NCBI GenBank assembly: GCA_019638455.1
Contig: JAHBTU010000004.1
Location: forward strand, 310,001-374,000
DNA from: Saprospiraceae bacterium
GTDB lineage: Bacteria; Bacteroidota; Bacteroidia; Chitinophagales; Saprospiraceae
Direction: 5' to 3'
Length of the DNA: 64,000 nucleotides
Shown here: positions 33,480 to 40,960 of the stretch, one piece after another
Layout: every line of letters begins with the position of its first letter
Position numbering within the stretch: position 1 is the first letter of the stretch
The notes under the pieces: model-generated
What the model saw: only the letters and a program-made list of their open reading frames with translations
The model's database searches: none
What the model was told of the DNA's origin: nothing
Made by a program: the position numbers and the translations under genes

Positions 33480-33867
33480 TGAGGGTTGATGAAGGTTGAT
33501 AAGGGTTGATGAGGGTTTATTAAGGTTGATGAAGGTTGATAAGGGTTGATGAGGGTTTATTAAGGTTGATGAAGGTTGATAAGGGTTGATGAGGGTTGAT
33601 AACGTAGAGTACACCGCGATTCATCAACCCTCATAAACCCTCATCAACCCTCATCAACCCTCATCAACCCTCATAAACCCTCATAAACCCTCATCAACCC
33701 TCATCAACCCTCATCAACCCTCATCAACCCTCATCAACCCTCATCAACCCTCATCAACCCTCATCAACCCTCATAAACCCTCATAAACCCTCATAAACCC
33801 TCATCAACCCTCATCAACCCTCATAAACCCTCATCAACCCTATCAACCTTCATCAACTTTTAAAAAT
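33476..33867. repeat. Inverted decamer tandem array between the sigma gene and the membrane protein gene
   Basis: The left block 33476-33604 consists of ~13 units of GTTGATGA(A/G)G and variants; the right block 33622-33857 has ~24 units of the complement, (A/T)CATCAACCC or CATAAACCC, running to just before the next ATG. A 20-base centre (GTAGAGTACACCGCGATTCA) separates them. A transcript would form a very long hairpin. Confidence 0.95.
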
Positions 33868-33873
33868 CTTGTC

Positions 33874-35946
33874 ATGGAAAATAAACTACCACACGATTCT
33901 GATTTTGAAAAATTCGTCCGGCAGTCGCTGCAAAAAACGGACGGCACGCCCGACGAAAACACCTGGGCGAACATCGCGGCGCGACAAAGCGGCCGCAACT
34001 TCTGGCTGAAGTTCAAATATTATGGCCTCTATGTTGCTCCCGTTGTCGTCGCGCTTGTTTTGGCTGTAGGTGGTTGGAAATACTTTACTTCCAATGCCGA
34101 CACGCCGACGAATGTTCAGCCTGAAATACAGCAGCCGACAACGCCTTCGCAACTCCCGCAGGCAAACTTGGACGAGCCTTTGCCCGATGCTGTTTTTTCT
34201 GAAAATGCGGAAGCAAAAAGTGTTCAAGGCAAACCCCTCGCCGCCCATTTGCAAAGCAAAATACCCACCACGCGGGTGCGATTCGCCGCCGAAGAAGGGT
34301 TGCGCTACGAGAATCCTGCCACCAAAACATCCGTGTTTATTCCAGCCAGCGCGCTCGTGCACGCCGATGGCCGACCTGTGCGCGGCGAAGTAGAATTCCA
34401 ACTCCGCGAATACCGCAGCATTCCCGATTTTTTGACTTCGGGCATCCCGATGCACTACGCCGATGAGCGCGGCGAATATTTTTTCAACTCCGGCGGGATG
34501 TTCGATTTGCGGGTGAATCAGAATGGCGAGCAATTGCAACTGGCTGCCGGCCAAGCCTGCGATGTGCGTTTCACCTCGACGCACAAACTGACCAAGCCCA
34601 GCCTGTTTTATTTCGATGAAACCAAAAATGGGTGGGAGTATCAACCCGACCCGGCATTCACGAATGAGGAACGCCCGCCCGTGGTGACGGAAGCGACGGT
34701 GGTGCGCAACAACCGAGGGCTACAGGTGGCGTGTTTGCCGAGCGAGTTCGTGTCTTTTGAGCGCGTGATTTGGGAAACCCCATTTTCCTTCGACCCCGAA
34801 ACGAAGATACAGACATCCGTGCAGATGGGCTACGACTACGCCTTCGGAAAAACAAAAATACCGGGCTGGTTCCGCAAGCACCCCACCTGGACGAACGACC
34901 AGTTGTTGACAGGCTTGGAGCGCAGCACCATTCGCATGAAGCGCCACAAGGACACCGACGATATGTTTTTCCCAGAAGACATCAACAACCTGTTCACCGA
35001 ATTGAAAGCTTTTAAAGACTGTTATTTCGTTATCAATGATGGACTTGGCGGCAAAAAATCATTCAGCAACGAAGACTTCGATGCCTATTGGGAGCGATTC
35101 TCGGTGGTGCAGGAAAACGGAGCGTTGTGTTACGTCTCGTTTTTTGGCAAACAAGGTCTGTTGCAGTTCTACGCGACGCTGGTCGGCAGCACGGAAAATT
35201 CAAATTTTGATGCCAACAAAGTGCTGGCGGAGTACGAGCGCCTGCGCGACGAACGCCAGCAAGGCTTTGAAAACCTGGCAAATTCGTGGCGATATTTTGC
35301 ACAAGCCGCCCAGATGTTTCAAGAGCCGGACGAATGGTGCATGGACATTTATCAATGGTTCGACTACTTCGATGCCAACCTGCCACTCATGCGCAAACGC
35401 TACGCCGCCCTGAAAGAACAAGGCCTTGCCGACGACAAGCAAATCGCGCTGCAAACGTGGAAAAACTGGGAAAAACGTCTGCGAGACATTCGACTTGACA
35501 ACTACACCAACAAACGCTCCAACGACCAAAACATGGCACGAGGAGAAGGTCTTACTTACGCCTTGCGTGTCACCAATTTCGGCCTCTACAACTGCGACCA
35601 GATTTTCAACCTGATAAGACGACTGGCACGCGACCAAGACCCGACGTTCGTGATGGCTGCCTACAAATCAGCTGACGGGCATCGGGTCGTGCCAAAAACA
35701 GTAAGCGTGATGGAGCACAAGACCCGAATGTTTTTCACCTTGCCCGACCCTGTAAAAATGGTGTATGTCCCAGAGCGCCAAGTTGATATTATCGTGATGG
35801 CCACCGATGGGCGATTCTATCGGCTGTCGCGTGAGCAATACGCCAGCCTTGATTTGAAAAATCAAAAATCATACACCTTCATCGTCAAAGACATCACCGA
35901 AAAAGTCCAAACCCCGCGCGATTGGGCGGAGTTGCTGGAGATTTAG
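33874..35946 (+). CDS. Large single-pass membrane protein, likely sigma-factor partner
   Basis: 690 residues. The N-terminal cytoplasmic tail of ~45 residues (DSDFEKFVRQSLQKTDGTPD, TWANIAAR) is followed by one helix (YGLYVAPVVVALVLAVGGWKYF), then an exported region. Residues ~135-230 read like a repeated carboxypeptidase-like sensing domain: TSVFIPASALVHADGRPVRG, REYRSIPDFLTSGIPMHYAD and FNSGGMFDLRV. The remaining ~450 residues have no family that I recognise. The N-terminal tail is of the length used by anti-sigma proteins for sigma binding, and it sits directly after an ECF sigma gene, so I suggest an anti-sigma or signal-receptor role; there is no direct proof. Confidence 0.7.
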   Translation: MENKLPHDSDFEKFVRQSLQKTDGTPDENTWANIAARQSGRNFWLKFKYYGLYVAPVVVALVLAVGGWKYFTSNADTPTNVQPEIQQPTTPSQLPQANLDEPLPDAVFSENAEAKSVQGKPLAAHLQSKIPTTRVRFAAEEGLRYENPATKTSVFIPASALVHADGRPVRGEVEFQLREYRSIPDFLTSGIPMHYADERGEYFFNSGGMFDLRVNQNGEQLQLAAGQACDVRFTSTHKLTKPSLFYFDETKNGWEYQPDPAFTNEERPPVVTEATVVRNNRGLQVACLPSEFVSFERVIWETPFSFDPETKIQTSVQMGYDYAFGKTKIPGWFRKHPTWTNDQLLTGLERSTIRMKRHKDTDDMFFPEDINNLFTELKAFKDCYFVINDGLGGKKSFSNEDFDAYWERFSVVQENGALCYVSFFGKQGLLQFYATLVGSTENSNFDANKVLAEYERLRDERQQGFENLANSWRYFAQAAQMFQEPDEWCMDIYQWFDYFDANLPLMRKRYAALKEQGLADDKQIALQTWKNWEKRLRDIRLDNYTNKRSNDQNMARGEGLTYALRVTNFGLYNCDQIFNLIRRLARDQDPTFVMAAYKSADGHRVVPKTVSVMEHKTRMFFTLPDPVKMVYVPERQVDIIVMATDGRFYRLSREQYASLDLKNQKSYTFIVKDITEKVQTPRDWAELLEI

Positions 35947-35977
35947 CACAACATAGTCGGCGGAAAGTGGTTAAGCA

Positions 35978-36010
35978 CCTCGGCCCAATCGGGTCGAGGC
36001 GCTTATTTTT
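35978..36010 (+). terminator. Terminator after the large membrane protein gene
   Basis: A 9-base-pair stem with one G-U pair (CCTCGGCCC / GGGTCGAGG, loop AATC) at 35978-35999, followed by CGCTTATTTTT. The T tract overlaps a TATTTTTG -7 element used by the next gene. Confidence 0.7.
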
Positions 36011-36011
36011 G
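36004..36011 (+). promoter_or_regulatory. -7 element (TATTTTTG) of the thioredoxin-like gene
   Basis: Exact match to TAnnTTTG, 32 bases before the ATG at 36043. No convincing -33 element was found. Confidence 0.5.
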
Positions 36012-36042
36012 CGCATCTTTTTTATCTGAATCTTTCTACGAC

Positions 36043-36585
36043 ATGAAAAAACTCGTTTTCGTCCCTGCTGTGCTGCTTATGCTGGCTGGCTTGGTCGCGT
36101 TCACCTTTCAAAACAACACAACTTACCCTGCGGTCGGCACACTTCAATGGCACACATGGGAAGAAGCCGTCGAGCTGAACAAAACCACTCCCAAAAAAAT
36201 CTTTGTGGATGTCTATACCGATTGGTGCGGCTGGTGCAAGCGCATGGACAAAAGCACCTTTTCCGATTCGACAGTAGCGGCCTACATCGCCGCCAACTTC
36301 TACGCGGTGAAACTCAACGCCGAACAGAAGGAGGACATCCAGTTCAACGGCCAGACGTTCAAATTCATGGACGGTGGCAACGGCCGCGGGGTACACACCC
36401 TCGCTTATTCCCTCTTAGAGGGCAAAATGGGCTATCCGAGCTTTGTTTTTCTTAATGAAAAATATGAGCGCATCATGATTTCGCCGGGCTACAAAGAGCC
36501 AAAAGACATCCTGAAAGAACTCAAATTCGCCGCCGAAGAACAATACACCAAGACAACTTGGGAGAAATACCGCGACGAGAATTAA
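36043..36585 (+). CDS. Thioredoxin-fold protein with CGWC motif
   Basis: 180 residues with an N-terminal hydrophobic helix (KLVFVPAVLLMLAGLVAFTF) that is either a signal peptide or anchor. The thioredoxin domain contains KKIFVDVYTDWCGWCKRMDKS with the CGWC active site, a segment ANFYAVKLNAEQKEDIQF and MGYPSFVFLNE with the cis-Pro. It resembles the thioredoxin_7/DUF255 group, which reduce or form disulfides in the envelope. It has its own promoter and a strong hairpin downstream. Confidence 0.85.
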   Translation: MKKLVFVPAVLLMLAGLVAFTFQNNTTYPAVGTLQWHTWEEAVELNKTTPKKIFVDVYTDWCGWCKRMDKSTFSDSTVAAYIAANFYAVKLNAEQKEDIQFNGQTFKFMDGGNGRGVHTLAYSLLEGKMGYPSFVFLNEKYERIMISPGYKEPKDILKELKFAAEEQYTKTTWEKYRDEN

Positions 36586-36615
36586 GGAGTCTGTTTGATG
36601 GTCACACGCACAATG

Positions 36616-36650
36616 AAGAGGGCAGCCCAGCACCGCTGGGCTGCCCTCTT
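36616..36650. terminator. Perfect 16-bp hairpin between convergent genes
   Basis: AAGAGGGCAGCCCAGC pairs perfectly with GCTGGGCTGCCCTCTT across a three-base loop (ACC). It ends the thioredoxin-like transcript and may also serve the convergent PAP2-family gene. Confidence 0.85.
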
Positions 36651-36689
36651 GTCTCATACTTGCCTTTCTTTTTCAGGCGGACACTCACC

Positions 36690-38141
36690 TTATTTTTTCC
36701 ACGGCAATTCCAAAATGCGCTGCGCGGCCACCTCGCCCATGCGGATGCCCTCATCGCAGTCCATGCGGAAATGCACGCCGAGCGGGATGCGCGAGTAGGC
36801 ATTTTCTCTGGCCAAGTCGTTGAAAGAAGCCAAAGTGCGCGGTTCGCTTCTGAACTCCACGCGACCGAGATGGCACTTGTCCACCAGCGTGTAGGTGCCG
36901 GGGTGCTTGCTGTTGTACTCAAACATGGACGACAGTATTTTGGCGCCTGCCCCCCCGAACCCGGAGTGTCCGGAGGGGTAAGCGGGGAAGGCTGGTGTGA
37001 CCCCATAAAAGCCATCCACCGGATTGTTCAGGATAGGCAGCCAGTTGGCGGCTTCGGGATATGTTTTGGAGATGACGCGACGGATGTACGACACCGGACG
37101 CTCCAAATTGTACACATATTTCGACTGCCAAATGCCCACGCTGATGTCTTTGAGCGCCATGCCCATCTTGGCGTAGAGCTCTGCTGCCTCTTCGAGATTG
37201 ATGCGCTCCAGTTCAGCCACTTGATTCGCTACGGCGACGAGGCGTGCGGGTGGCGAAAACGTCAGTCCTAGAATATCGTCGCTCCAGAACTCGGCCAGCC
37301 AACGCTGCTCGTAAGCGATTTTTTCTTCGTCGGGCGTTTTGTTGGGCTTGTTGATGAGGTTGACCGTCTTGTAAACCTCCATCGCTTGGGTGTAAAAAAG
37401 CGACTGAGGGTTTTCGCTATATGGGATGGGCGGTCGGGCCAGTTGTTCGTTTTCAGAAAGGGCGAAGGTGCGTACCTGACCCCAGAAAGGGAAAAGGGCA
37501 TGGACAAAATCCGGCACGGTGGGTTCCCAATAGCCCGGGCCTGAGGGAGCATTGTATGGCGGCTGAGGATTCAGAAAGGCATTGTGCGCTGCGTCGTCGG
37601 AGCGCGACCACTCGTAGAAGGCCATTGCCACTTCGATGCCGCGTTGCTTCGAGCGTGCTATCACTTCGGGCGATGCTTCGTTGGCATATTGCGTGTTGAG
37701 CAGGTCACGGGTCACCGCTATTTGACCATACAAATCGGGATATCGAATCTCCATGTGGAAGAAAAAGCGGGTCATCATGTAGTAGTACACCTCGTTGATG
37801 ACCGTTGGCCAGTGGTAGTCCAAGTTCTCGTTGAACTTGGGCATGGCCAATTGCGGATAAAGGTTCGCGAGCGAGTTGTAGTCGGGCATACCCGGGGCCA
37901 CAGCCTCGTAAGCGGCAAAGCCCAAATAGCCAAGCGCATTGGGCACAGGCCCTGGCCGATAGCCTACCGCGTAGCGGTCGAGGCGGAGAAAAACATCGTT
38001 CCAACGGAGATAAACGTTGCTGTCGAATTCTCTCACCAAGGGGCGAGACGGCTCCACTTTGAAATCTCTACAGGCGTTGAACATGAACACCCCGAGCAGA
38101 GCCAACAATAAATGCAGTTTAGTGTGTGGAATTATTTTCAT
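36690..38141 (-). CDS. Vanadium-dependent haloperoxidase-like (PAP2) lipoprotein
   Basis: 483 residues. The signal region KLHLLLALLGVFMFNACRD gives a lipobox Cys near 24. The C-terminal third has the PAP2/haloperoxidase signature: YVYNLERPVSYIRRV (Lys/Arg-Pro motif 1), AFPAYPSGHSGFGGAG (PSGH motif 2) and SRIPLGVHFRMDCDEGIRMGE (R-x5-GxH-x3-D motif 3). This pattern binds vanadate or phosphate. Such proteins are either haloperoxidases or phosphatases; the acid/base His of motif 2 and the covalent His of motif 3 are present. It is alone on its strand, separated from the acyltransferase by ~180 bases. The second homologue at 40961 is only distantly similar. Confidence 0.85.
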   Translation of the reverse strand: MKIIPHTKLHLLLALLGVFMFNACRDFKVEPSRPLVREFDSNVYLRWNDVFLRLDRYAVGYRPGPVPNALGYLGFAAYEAVAPGMPDYNSLANLYPQLAMPKFNENLDYHWPTVINEVYYYMMTRFFFHMEIRYPDLYGQIAVTRDLLNTQYANEASPEVIARSKQRGIEVAMAFYEWSRSDDAAHNAFLNPQPPYNAPSGPGYWEPTVPDFVHALFPFWGQVRTFALSENEQLARPPIPYSENPQSLFYTQAMEVYKTVNLINKPNKTPDEEKIAYEQRWLAEFWSDDILGLTFSPPARLVAVANQVAELERINLEEAAELYAKMGMALKDISVGIWQSKYVYNLERPVSYIRRVISKTYPEAANWLPILNNPVDGFYGVTPAFPAYPSGHSGFGGAGAKILSSMFEYNSKHPGTYTLVDKCHLGRVEFRSEPRTLASFNDLARENAYSRIPLGVHFRMDCDEGIRMGEVAAQRILELPWKK

Positions 38142-38322
38142 GCAGAATACAATTTGTTGCTGGTAGGAAAGTATTTGGGCGGCAGGGCAAATATCGTGCT
38201 AAATCACAATGGCTTCGCTATCGCCTCGTGTGGTTTTGAAAAGGCAAAGGTCGCAAATGTCGAGGGAACGGTGGCTTTTTTTAGAGAACGGAAATGCCAC
38301 TATGTAAAAAATCGGGCAAAAC

Positions 38323-39069
38323 CTATTTGCCTGGGCGTTCGGTGTTTTGCCAAATCAACAATCGCTCATCAATCAATCGCTGTGTTGTTTCGAGCAAGAT
38401 AGAGGCATCAGCCCCGAAGATGGGCGGGAAAAAGTGCAGCCAGACGCGCGTTTCCGGTTTTGAGAAACACCGCAAAAAATGGGGAATAAAGGTATCGGCG
38501 CCCACCCAGGCATCCGAGGCGTTGGCGTACTCTATTGCGATGGGCACCACGCCCACGCCCAAGTCGGCAGCCATGCCAAAAGTACCCGGCCTGAACGGCA
38601 AAGTCGTGCCAACTGCCGAGGTCGTCCCTTCTGGATAGACCAACACCGCCCCTCCTGTCTTCAGCACCTCACGGGCCGCCTCGCGGGTGCCGGCGCGGCT
38701 CGACTTGTCGTGTCGTTTGACGTAAAAAACACCCGTCATCCGCGCAGCCCAACCGATGAGCGGCCATCGGCCCACCTCTGCTTTGGCAATGGGCACAAAA
38801 GGTATCAAGTCCGCCACGGGCACTGGGTCAATGTAGCTGCGGTGGTTGCTGATATAAAGGAAGTTGCCAACGCGCGGCTCCCCCGTCGCGGTCACTTTTA
38901 TTTTTAAAAAACGCATCAAATCCCGCGCAATCATCTGCCGGCGACGCACTGCCCACCATACGTCTTTGCCCAACAATGCCCGACCTATCAGGACTGGCAC
39001 GAGATGCCCGAAAATGATGGCTGCCATGCCGAAGAGCCGGAAATAAGCCAATAGTGGTCTGTTTTTCAT
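38323..39069 (-). CDS. 1-acylglycerol-3-phosphate O-acyltransferase (PlsC family)
   Basis: 248 residues. The catalytic block is FLYISNHRSYIDPVPVADLI (NHx4D), the acceptor-binding block is AVLVYPEGTTSAVGT (EGTTS), and the N-terminal hydrophobic stretch anchors it to the inner face of the membrane. It adds the second acyl chain to lysophosphatidate or a related lipid. It overlaps the stop of the GMC oxidoreductase gene by four bases, so the two are co-translated, suggesting that the oxidised alcohol product or a lipid intermediate connects them. Start is secure from the overlap. Confidence 0.9.
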   Translation of the reverse strand: MKNRPLLAYFRLFGMAAIIFGHLVPVLIGRALLGKDVWWAVRRRQMIARDLMRFLKIKVTATGEPRVGNFLYISNHRSYIDPVPVADLIPFVPIAKAEVGRWPLIGWAARMTGVFYVKRHDKSSRAGTREAAREVLKTGGAVLVYPEGTTSAVGTTLPFRPGTFGMAADLGVGVVPIAIEYANASDAWVGADTFIPHFLRCFSKPETRVWLHFFPPIFGADASILLETTQRLIDERLLIWQNTERPGK

Positions 39070-40643
39070 GTGTTTTCGCGTTTGTCAATTTGTTGCATCG
39101 CCCTTTCCGTGATGGCCGTGATGGTGAGCGCGGGATTCACGCCCGGGTTGGCAGAAATCATGGAACCATCGCACACGAGCATATTCTCGTAGCCGAACAC
39201 GCGGTTTTGGCCGTCAATGACTCCTTCCTCAGGCGATGCGCCCATGACCGCCCCGCCGAGGATATGTGCCGTGCCGGGTATGCCTGCCAAAGGGGTGAGG
39301 AAAAATGCGGTGGCTTTGCCGTTCAGAATACGCTCCATCTTCCGCGCCAACTCGGTGGCGCGAGGTATAAAAGCGGTAGGTTTGTCTTTGCCCACTATCG
39401 CCGTGCGCATTCCGCCCCATCGGCTGCGGGTGAACGTGACGGTACTGTCCAGCGTTTGCATGAACAGCAGAATGGTCGTGCTTTTCGCCCAATCTTTCAC
39501 CCACGCATATTTCCACCATGCACGCGGGTGGGCCAGCAGCTCGCCAAAAATCCGGGCAATGCGCATCACCATGTTTTTGCCTTCCACATAAGGAAACAGG
39601 GACAGCCGCCAAGCACCGGAACCAGCGCCATACCGACACACTTCGAGATGGCTATCGGCATCGGTGTGCAGAATGGAGCCGATGGCCACGCCTTTTGAGA
39701 GGTCGTCGCGGCCATCCAATTGGGTCACCATGATGAGGCTCTCATTGTTGGTGCGCACATCTTGCCCGACCTTGTCGGAGAGGCGAGGCAAAGATGTCTT
39801 TTTGAGTTTCAGCAGCAGGCCGACCGTGCCGAGCACACCGCCCGCAAACACCACCCCGCGTGAGCGCAGCCGTTTCTTTTTCCCAAACAATCGGATGGAA
39901 GGTCGAAAAAACACCTCGTAGCCATCGCTGCCGTCGGCTCGTCCTCGTGGGCGCACGTCGAACACCTCATGTTCGGCGAGTATCTCTGCGCCGTGCTGTT
40001 GCGCCAAGTAAAGATAATTCTTGTCGAGGGTGTTTTTGGCATTGTGGCGGCACCCTGTCATGCAGCTGCCGCAAAAGTGACACCCTGTCCGGTCAGGGCC
40101 TTTGCCGCCAAAGTAAGGGTCGGGCACCGTTTGGTGCGGCTCGCCAAAGTGAACGGCCACCTGCGTGGGGGCAAAATGGGCTTCTTGGCCGATTTCCTTC
40201 GCCAGCGATTGCAGGGCGTGGTCGTTGTCGAACAAGAGTGGGGTGGGGGCGGCACCGAGCATCCGGCGGGCGGTGTCGTAGAAAGGTGCTAACTCCGACT
40301 GCCAATCGGTGAGATGTTGCCAGCTGCCCGAGTGGAAAAAGGCAGGTTTGGGCACGGGTAACGTGTTGGCATACACCAGCGACCCGCCGCCTACTCCCGT
40401 GCCGGAGATGAAGCCGACGTGCCTAAAAATCGTGATTTTCATGATGCCAAACCAGCGCAACGCAGGCACCCAAAGCCATTTGCGCAGTTGCCAGTTGGTG
40501 CGGGCGAAATCGTTGGCCTGATACCATTTGCCTTTCTCGATGACGAGCACTTTGTAGCCCTTTTCCGCCAGACGCAGGGCGCTGACCGAGCCACCGAAGC
40601 CGCTGCCGATGATGATGTAGTCGTAGTCCGTCGTGTGAGCCAT
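39066..40643 (-). CDS. GMC-family flavin oxidoreductase (cholesterol oxidase-like)
   Basis: 525 residues from the Met at 40643 (MAHTTDYDYIIIGSGFGGS), because the FAD dinucleotide motif IIGSGFGGSVSALRLAEKG then begins near residue 9. An in-frame Met at 40700 is coupled to the stop of a small upstream ORF and cannot be excluded. Further family features are FISGTGVGGGSLVYANTLP, GRADGSDGYEVFF, RGVVFAGGVLGTVGLLLKLK and the C-terminal VCDGSMISANPGVNPALTI with the catalytic His/Asn region. It oxidises an alcohol or sterol-like substrate. Cys clusters (GCHFCGSCMTGC) may bind a metal or Fe-S group, which is seen in some cholesterol oxidase relatives. Confidence 0.85.
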   Translation of the reverse strand: MAHTTDYDYIIIGSGFGGSVSALRLAEKGYKVLVIEKGKWYQANDFARTNWQLRKWLWVPALRWFGIMKITIFRHVGFISGTGVGGGSLVYANTLPVPKPAFFHSGSWQHLTDWQSELAPFYDTARRMLGAAPTPLLFDNDHALQSLAKEIGQEAHFAPTQVAVHFGEPHQTVPDPYFGGKGPDRTGCHFCGSCMTGCRHNAKNTLDKNYLYLAQQHGAEILAEHEVFDVRPRGRADGSDGYEVFFRPSIRLFGKKKRLRSRGVVFAGGVLGTVGLLLKLKKTSLPRLSDKVGQDVRTNNESLIMVTQLDGRDDLSKGVAIGSILHTDADSHLEVCRYGAGSGAWRLSLFPYVEGKNMVMRIARIFGELLAHPRAWWKYAWVKDWAKSTTILLFMQTLDSTVTFTRSRWGGMRTAIVGKDKPTAFIPRATELARKMERILNGKATAFFLTPLAGIPGTAHILGGAVMGASPEEGVIDGQNRVFGYENMLVCDGSMISANPGVNPALTITAITERAMQQIDKRENT

Positions 40644-40696
40644 TGCGGGAGCAAATAAACAGCCTGCCGGGATGCTATCCAAGCCTACTTCTTGAT

Positions 40697-40849
40697 TCAT
40701 CGGGATTTGCGCTGCGCGAGGGTCATGTAGCCCTGCTCATTTTCATCGAGTCGCTGTTTCTTGTTGGCGAAGACTACCCACAAGGGCTGAAAAAAATGTG
40801 CGTAGCCTGACGGTTGGTTGTGGGTAGTAGTGCATTTAGATGTATCCAT
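40697..40849 (-). CDS. Possible small protein coupled to the GMC gene
   Basis: A 50-residue ORF from the ATG at 40849 (MDTSKCTTTHNQPSGYAHFF) ends with a TGA that overlaps the possible upstream ATG of the GMC gene (ATGA at 40697-40700), a layout typical of coupled genes. I see no domain. It contains no clear signal peptide. A terminator hairpin lies just upstream, which would leave little room for a promoter. It may be a real small protein or chance; the case is weak. Confidence 0.3.
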   Translation of the reverse strand: MDTSKCTTTHNQPSGYAHFFQPLWVVFANKKQRLDENEQGYMTLAQRKSR

Positions 40850-40855
40850 GACATG

Positions 40856-40892
40856 AAAAGGGGCCGCTCTTGCTTGTTGGCAAGGCGGCCCC
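40856..40892 (-). terminator. Terminator of the beta-barrel/haloperoxidase operon
   Basis: On the minus strand GGGGCCGCCTTGC pairs with GCAAGAGCGGCCCC (one bulge), followed by TTTT. It lies 69 bases past the stop of the gene at 40961. Confidence 0.8.
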
Positions 40893-40960
40893 AGTTTTTC
40901 ACTAACCAAACTTTCTTTTAACCAAAGTTGTGTAAGGCTGCATCGGGGGCAGATGTGCGT

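Noticed and set aside
33476..33867. Possible CRISPR-like array
   Set aside because: Units are about ten bases long with no spacers, and the two halves are complementary; no cas genes are nearby.
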